Assembly: GCF_003860465.1 (NCBI RefSeq)
Contig: NZ_CP034183.1
Coordinates: forward strand, 124,001-188,000
Reading direction: 5' to 3'
Source of the DNA: Deinococcus psychrotolerans
Lineage (GTDB): Bacteria; Deinococcota; Deinococci; Deinococcales; Deinococcaceae
Length of the DNA: 64,000 nt
Shown here: piece by piece, positions 58,908 through 64,000 of the stretch
Position numbering within the stretch: the first letter of the stretch is position 1
How the letters are laid out: each line of letters starts with the position of its first letter
The notes under the pieces: model-generated
What the model saw: only the letters and a program-made list of their open reading frames with translations
Database searches by the model: none
What the model was told of the DNA's origin: nothing
Made by a program: the position numbers and the translations under genes

Positions 58908-59381
58908 CTAAAACCCGCCTTCCAGCGCTTCTCCCACTGCCCTCGGCAATTCCTGCGCCACCCGCGCGATGGTGCGTGAAGCGGCGGCCCTGACCATCTT
59001 CTCGAAAGCCTCACCGCCCCACTTTTCGGCGGCGGGCATCTGCAAGTGAGCGCGGAACACGAACACGTAAGCCAAGGCTGCTTCCTTCAGTTGCCCTTCG
59101 CCGCCGACTTCAATCCACGCCCGCTCATTGTCTAAGGGTTGGGGAATCAGGCGTGCGCCCAGCGGTGTAACTTCGAGCACGCTGAAAAAGGGCAAGGTCA
59201 CTTCGCCGAGCATCGGAAGCTGCACGGCCAGCACGCCGCGTACCTCATGGCCGCTGACCGCCAGCTCGCGCAAAAAGCGCACCTTGGCGAGTGAGCGGGC
59301 CGGGTCGCGCAAAAACGCCAACGCACTGGCGTCGTCGGCGGGCGCGGGCAATTCAAAGCGTTCGCTCGCTTCAACGATCAA
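58908..59381 (-). CDS. DUF3809-type protein
   Basis: 157 residues from a TTG start with GGAG 5 nt upstream. The sequence SLAKVRFLRELAVSGHEVRGVLAVQLPMLGEVTLPFFSVLE and the Ala-rich C-terminal helix match a family restricted to Deinococcus-like bacteria. Its overall pattern resembles small START-like or SRPBCC folds, but this is inference. It lies 28 bp downstream of the DUF3248 gene and is probably co-transcribed with it. Confidence 0.7.
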   Translation of the reverse strand: MIVEASERFELPAPADDASALAFLRDPARSLAKVRFLRELAVSGHEVRGVLAVQLPMLGEVTLPFFSVLEVTPLGARLIPQPLDNERAWIEVGGEGQLKEAALAYVFVFRAHLQMPAAEKWGGEAFEKMVRAAASRTIARVAQELPRAVGEALEGGF

Positions 59382-59409
59382 AAGCGCTCCGTGAGCTGCT
59401 GGCCATCAC

Positions 59410-59637
59410 TCAGTCTACCCATTCGATCACCACCGCACCCTGCGACAGCGCGGCGCTCAGGTCGTCGTCGCTGGCGCTGCGCAGGCGCGGCAGGTGGGCA
59501 AAGCGCGGCGTGGCTGAAGCGTAGCCGAGCCGCACCACCACTTCGTCGCTGGCGTCATCTTTGCCGATACGCCACACCAATTGCCCGCCGAGCGCTTCGA
59601 GCTGCGCTGTCAACTCAGGAAGAGGGGAGTCGGTCAT
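59410..59637 (-). CDS. DUF3248-type small protein
   Basis: 75 residues, starting MTDSPLPELTAQLEALGGQL and including VWRIGKDDASDEVVVRLGYASATPRFAHLP, the pattern of a small Deinococcus-specific family. ATG at 59637 is supported by the TACAAT box 6 nt upstream; a 279-codon frame containing it extends antisense into the next gene and is rejected. It is acidic with one Trp-rich end. Function unknown. Confidence 0.75.
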   Translation of the reverse strand: MTDSPLPELTAQLEALGGQLVWRIGKDDASDEVVVRLGYASATPRFAHLPRLRSASDDDLSAALSQGAVVIEWVD

Positions 59638-59643
59638 GAGGGT

Positions 59644-59649
59644 ATTGTA
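59644..59649 (-). promoter_or_regulatory. Predicted -10 (TACAAT) of the DUF3248 operon
   Basis: TACAAT, 6 nt (ACCCTC), then ATG at 59637. It lies 24 bp from the divergent TATACT box at 59674. Confidence 0.55.
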
Positions 59650-59673
59650 ATGCGGCCCAGACGCTGCTGTCTC

Positions 59674-59679
59674 TATACT
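59674..59679 (+). promoter_or_regulatory. Predicted -10 (TATACT) of the acyltransferase gene
   Basis: TATACT, 6 nt (CGCTTC), then ATG at 59686. Confidence 0.6.
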
Positions 59680-59685
59680 CGCTTC

Positions 59686-60288
59686 ATGACCCCGCGTTGG
59701 CAAAACCGCCCGCCCACCCTCCGCTCGCGGTTGGCGGCGGCCTTGCTGCGCCTCAGCGGCTGGACGGCCCTGCTGCCTGCCGAACCATCCGTCAAATTGG
59801 TGGGCGTGGCTTATCCGCACACCAGCAACTGGGATTTGCTGCCGGCGCTGCTGTGGGCCCGGGCCACCGGCACGCCGCTCAAATTTGTCGCCAAGCACAG
59901 TTTGTTCAGGCCTCCGCTGGGGCTGCTGATTCGGGCGTGGGGCGGGGTGTCGGTTGACCGGCGCAAAGCTGGCGGCAACTTCGTAGAAGCGGTGGCCCAA
60001 ATGATCGCCGCTCAACCTGAAATCGTGCTGGGCCTCGCGCCGGAAGGCACACGTGAAAAAGCCGAGGCGTGGAAGAGCGGCTTTTACCACATGAGTCAGG
60101 CAGCGGGCGTGCCGATTGCGCTGATCGTCTTCGATTGGCGGCGCAAGCGGGTAGGCGTGCTGGGCTATTTGACGCCGAGCGACGATATGGAAGCCGATTA
60201 TCAGCAGATTCGGGCGGTGTATCAGGGGGTAGAGGGCAAGCACCCACAAAAAGCCACGCCGATTCGGTCTAAGGCGGTGATGGACTGA
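59686..60288 (+). CDS. PlsC-family lysophospholipid acyltransferase
   Basis: 200 residues. The acyltransferase motif HTSNWD (His-x4-Asp) appears near residue 44 in VGVAYPHTSNWDLLPALLWA. FVAKHSLFRPPLGLLIRAWGGVSVDR is the second block, and LGLAPEGTREK the third (EGTR). These are the hallmarks of glycerolipid acyltransferases, which add an acyl chain to lysophosphatidate or a related lipid at the membrane. It is slightly shorter than typical PlsC. No clear membrane helix except the weak one at GLLIRAWGG. Confidence 0.85.
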   Translation: MTPRWQNRPPTLRSRLAAALLRLSGWTALLPAEPSVKLVGVAYPHTSNWDLLPALLWARATGTPLKFVAKHSLFRPPLGLLIRAWGGVSVDRRKAGGNFVEAVAQMIAAQPEIVLGLAPEGTREKAEAWKSGFYHMSQAAGVPIALIVFDWRRKRVGVLGYLTPSDDMEADYQQIRAVYQGVEGKHPQKATPIRSKAVMD

Positions 60289-60292
60289 GCCT

Positions 60293-60735
<443 letters not shown>

Positions 60736-60739
<4 letters not shown>

Positions 60740-61431
60740 GAATTTCTCACCAGAACCTCGCGCTCCTGATCGCGGTACTTGGGCACGGCGGGCAGCGGCA
60801 CTTCCAAGACGTTGCCGCGCAGATGTTGCATCTCCGGCAGCGCCAAGGTCAGCACCACCTCGCACAGCGGCGCGTCGTATTTTTCCTCACTGCTGGCCCG
60901 GCCCGGCAGCACCATATTCAGCCGCAGCTCATCGCTGGCCGCCCGTTCCACCAAGCCGCGCAGTGCGCCGCGCTGGGGAAAAGCCTGTAGGCCAATTTCA
61001 TCTAAATGTGGCCCGACGATGGTGAGCCAGGTGCCGGGCAAGCGCCGCTGAATATTTTGTGTCATCGAAACGCTGCTTTTGATGTTGCAGTTGAACAGCT
61101 CCATCCACTCGCTCTCGCTGAGCAAGGTGAAATTGGAATGTGAGCGTTTGTCGGCCAGATGTACAATGCCGTGCAGCGCTCCGAAAATTTCGAGCATGCG
61201 GGCTTGGGCACTGGCCCAATCGAGCGGCACGCTCACATCTGCTTTGAGCGGAATAGCGGTGCCGCCGAGTTGCTCGATGCTGCTGGCATGGGCGGAGAGC
61301 GTCTCCGGATTGATCCCGATCAGCACCACACTGGCTCCGGCGCGGGCCAAGGCGGCGCTGATGCTGCGGCCATAGCCCTGGTCGCCGCTGGTCACGGCGA
61401 TGATCTGGCCTCGTAAACGGGAAGGCTCCAT
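60736..61431 (-). CDS. SDR-fold protein with a degenerate active site, coupled to nrdR
   Basis: 231 residues. The N-terminus IIAVTSGDQGYGRSISAALARAGASVVLIG is a Rossmann motif related to TGxxxGxG, and LKADVSVP and IVHLADKRSH follow the SDR order. The catalytic Ser and YxxxK are not found: the expected region reads LTIVGPHLDEIGLQAFPQRGALRG. It may bind NAD(P) without catalysing a reaction. Its stop overlaps the nrdR TTG start, so both are translated together. That pairing of a dinucleotide-binding fold and a nucleotide-sensing repressor suggests a shared sensing role, which is inference. Confidence 0.75.
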
Positions 61432-61504
61432 AGCTGGGCATCATAGCGCGGGCAGCCTTTTAGAAACGGGCACCGGATACCGCTGGACACAGTACAGCCA
61501 CTTG

Positions 61505-62364
61505 TTACGGCAACTCATCCTCGCCCGCTTCAAAAGTCAGGCGCTCCAGATCGGGGTCTTGCGGCGTCAGTTTGGAATGGGCGCTGCGGCGGCCAACTCT
61601 GCCCACTCCGGTTTCTACCCGCGTGCGCTTTTTGAGCATGGCCGGCTCTTTGTCGAGGTCGAAGACAAAATGCTTGGGCCGTTTGTCGCGCAGCCAGCTC
61701 TCAAGGGCCACCAAACGGGGCCGGAAGCGCAGATACTCGCGCAGGTGGCGCACCGGCACGAATTTGGCTTCCTGCACGTCACGGTCAGGGTCGCGTGGCC
61801 CCAGCGTGCCGCCGACTTCGCGGCAAGCATAGAAAAATTGCAGATGGTGGCCCCACGTCTCGGCCTGAAATTCCACCATGAAGGCCAGCTCGCGCAGCTC
61901 CACGATCAGCCCAGTTTCTTCATAGGTTTCGCGGCGTGCGCCGTCTTGAATCAGTTCGCCGACTTCGAGGCCGCCTTTGGGCAGGCTCCAGCGGCCCCGC
62001 TCGCGCACGATCAGCACTTCGTCGCCGCGCATGACGATGCAGCCCACCCCGATGCGCGGCTCGGCCAGCGGGCGTTTGTTGCGGCCTTTGGAAGGCGGGG
62101 CGGTCACGGGTGGCAGCACTTCGGCTTTGCTGCGGCCCGGGCTGGGGGCGTCGTTTCTGCCGCTGCGGTTGTTGTTGCGGCTCCGGCTGCGGCTGCGGCG
62201 GCTGTTGCGGCTGGGCTGCGACGCTTGATTGGGGTCTTTGGGAGCGCTGGGCTGAGCCGGTGGGGTGGAGGCGGCTTGAGTTGGCGCTGCATGGGTTGAA
62301 GCCGTCTGGGGAGTAGACGGTGTGCGGGCGGTGGGGCCTTTGCCCTTGGGGTTTTGTTCGGGCA

Positions 62365-62365
<1 letters not shown>
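61505..62365 (-). CDS. Nudix hydrolase with long disordered, Arg/Ser-rich N-terminus
   Basis: 286 residues. The first 95 are low complexity: Thr/Pro/Ala-rich, then an Arg-Ser-Asn stretch (SRRSRSRSRNNNRSGRN). The Nudix domain begins about residue 103 (RIGVGCIVMRGDEVLIVRERGRWSLPKGGLEVGE), and its box GGLEVGELIQDGARRETYEE fits the consensus. A C-terminal part of about 80 residues is basic. RS-type tails bind RNA, so an RNA-associated Nudix enzyme is possible. It overlaps the dnaB stop by 1 bp (TGATG). Confidence 0.85.
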
Positions 62366-63711
<1,346 letters not shown>

Positions 63712-63849
63712 AGAAGCCTTTTGACTGGCTGCCCGGCTCGGCTGAGCAGAGGCGGCCAGCACACGCAAACGCCGCAGCGCCGTTGGGGTGCGGGCGGCGC
63801 GGCCTTGCGGTGGGAGAGTTGAAATGTGGGGTGAAAGTCCCCGCCCGGC

Positions 63850-63868
63850 AAAAAAGCGAATCTCGCTT
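63850..63868 (-). terminator. Probable terminator of the upstream minus-strand gene
   Basis: On the minus strand AAGCGA-GAT-TCGCTT forms a 6-bp stem with a 3-nt loop and is followed by TTTT. It lies between the gene ending at 63961 and dnaB, so it would separate their transcripts. Confidence 0.55.
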
Positions 63869-63960
63869 CCCTGCCTGACCTACAGCAGATCATACCAAGT
63901 TCAGCGGGGAGAGGTAAGCCCTCCAGCCCGGCCCCAGGTGAATTGGAAGGAGCAAATACT

Positions 63961-63999
63961 CTAGCGCTTCACCACGCCTTCCATCAAAAAGCCCAGCGT
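63961..63999 (-). CDS. C-terminal end of an unidentified gene (runs off the window)
   Basis: The last 12 codons of a minus-strand frame end TLGFLMEGVVKR and TAG at 63961. The frame is open to the window edge. It is too short to identify. A small terminator-like hairpin follows at 63850-63868. Confidence 0.4.
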   Translation of the reverse strand, partial: TLGFLMEGVVKR

Positions 64000-64000
64000 G

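Noticed and set aside
63828..63850. GGGGTGAAAGTCCCCGCCCGGC, similar to the core of the FMN riboswitch
   Set aside because: Only one hairpin and a few flanking bases match. The other conserved arms of the element are absent, and no riboflavin gene follows.

Overview
The window looks like chromosomal DNA of a Deinococcus species. It is GC-rich. It carries gene types typical of that genus: a FrnE-like DsbA oxidoreductase with an extra C-terminal Cys-x4-Cys motif, DUF3809 and DUF3248 proteins, several Nudix hydrolases, and an HspR-type regulator. Many genes have a -10 hexamer (TAnnnT) placed 5-8 nt before the start codon, the layout expected of leaderless transcripts. I see no rRNA, tRNA, CRISPR array, transposase or prophage. 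All identifications rest on reading the translated sequence and motifs; no database search was run.

Layout. 0-0.8 kb: an orphan ParA-type ATPase. 0.87-3.5 kb: a minus-strand copper-handling operon (DUF2946-like, YcnI-like, CopC, CopD). 3.6-6.9 kb: msrB, an exported hydrolase, DivIVA and the PLP-binding protein YggS. 7.3-11.4 kb: a BamA/Omp85 protein, a clear intrinsic terminator and trmFO. 11.5-14.4 kb: a methyltransferase, a Cof-type phosphatase and two exported proteins. 14.4-16.6 kb: an accessory patch with an XRE-PIN pair, an RHH-MazF pair flanked by 26-bp direct repeats, and an AT-rich SHOCT protein. 16.7-25.7 kb: carB, frnE, a PadR/membrane protein pair, a lipid kinase, a LON-domain protein, tyrA and a MOSC protein. 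26-32.5 kb: pgm, dnaJ, a two-domain TerD protein and two very small genes. 32.5-41.2 kb: mnmE, DinB, pilT, panC, a holin-like membrane protein, a 54-residue gene, a thioesterase, a pterin dehydratase, gltX, a thioredoxin-fold protein and a phosphoesterase. 41.2-48.4 kb: a tandem-duplicated HspR regulator, ftsK, a JAMM peptidase, a LysM-NlpC/P60 hydrolase and an MFS transporter. 48.5-53 kb: the leucine operon leuC-unknown-leuD-leuB behind an apparent ribosome-mediated attenuator. 53.3-55.6 kb: an ApbE, DUF2271 and PepSY-type module. 55.7-64 kb: an SDR, metY, a tandem Nudix protein, DUF3809/DUF3248, an acyltransferase, nrdR with a degenerate SDR, and dnaB with a Nudix protein.

The most interesting signals are five. 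(1) A leucine attenuator: a leaderless 21-residue leader peptide with three consecutive CTT codons, a perfect terminator hairpin, and a competing antiterminator pairing that covers the leader stop codon. (2) An HspR-like regulator that is an internal duplication, with an inverted repeat over its own -10. (3) A compact double toxin-antitoxin patch with repeats at its edges. (4) A 426-residue unknown gene inserted tightly between leuC and leuD. (5) About two dozen leaderless-type promoters, which also reveal genes of only 36, 54 and 54 residues.
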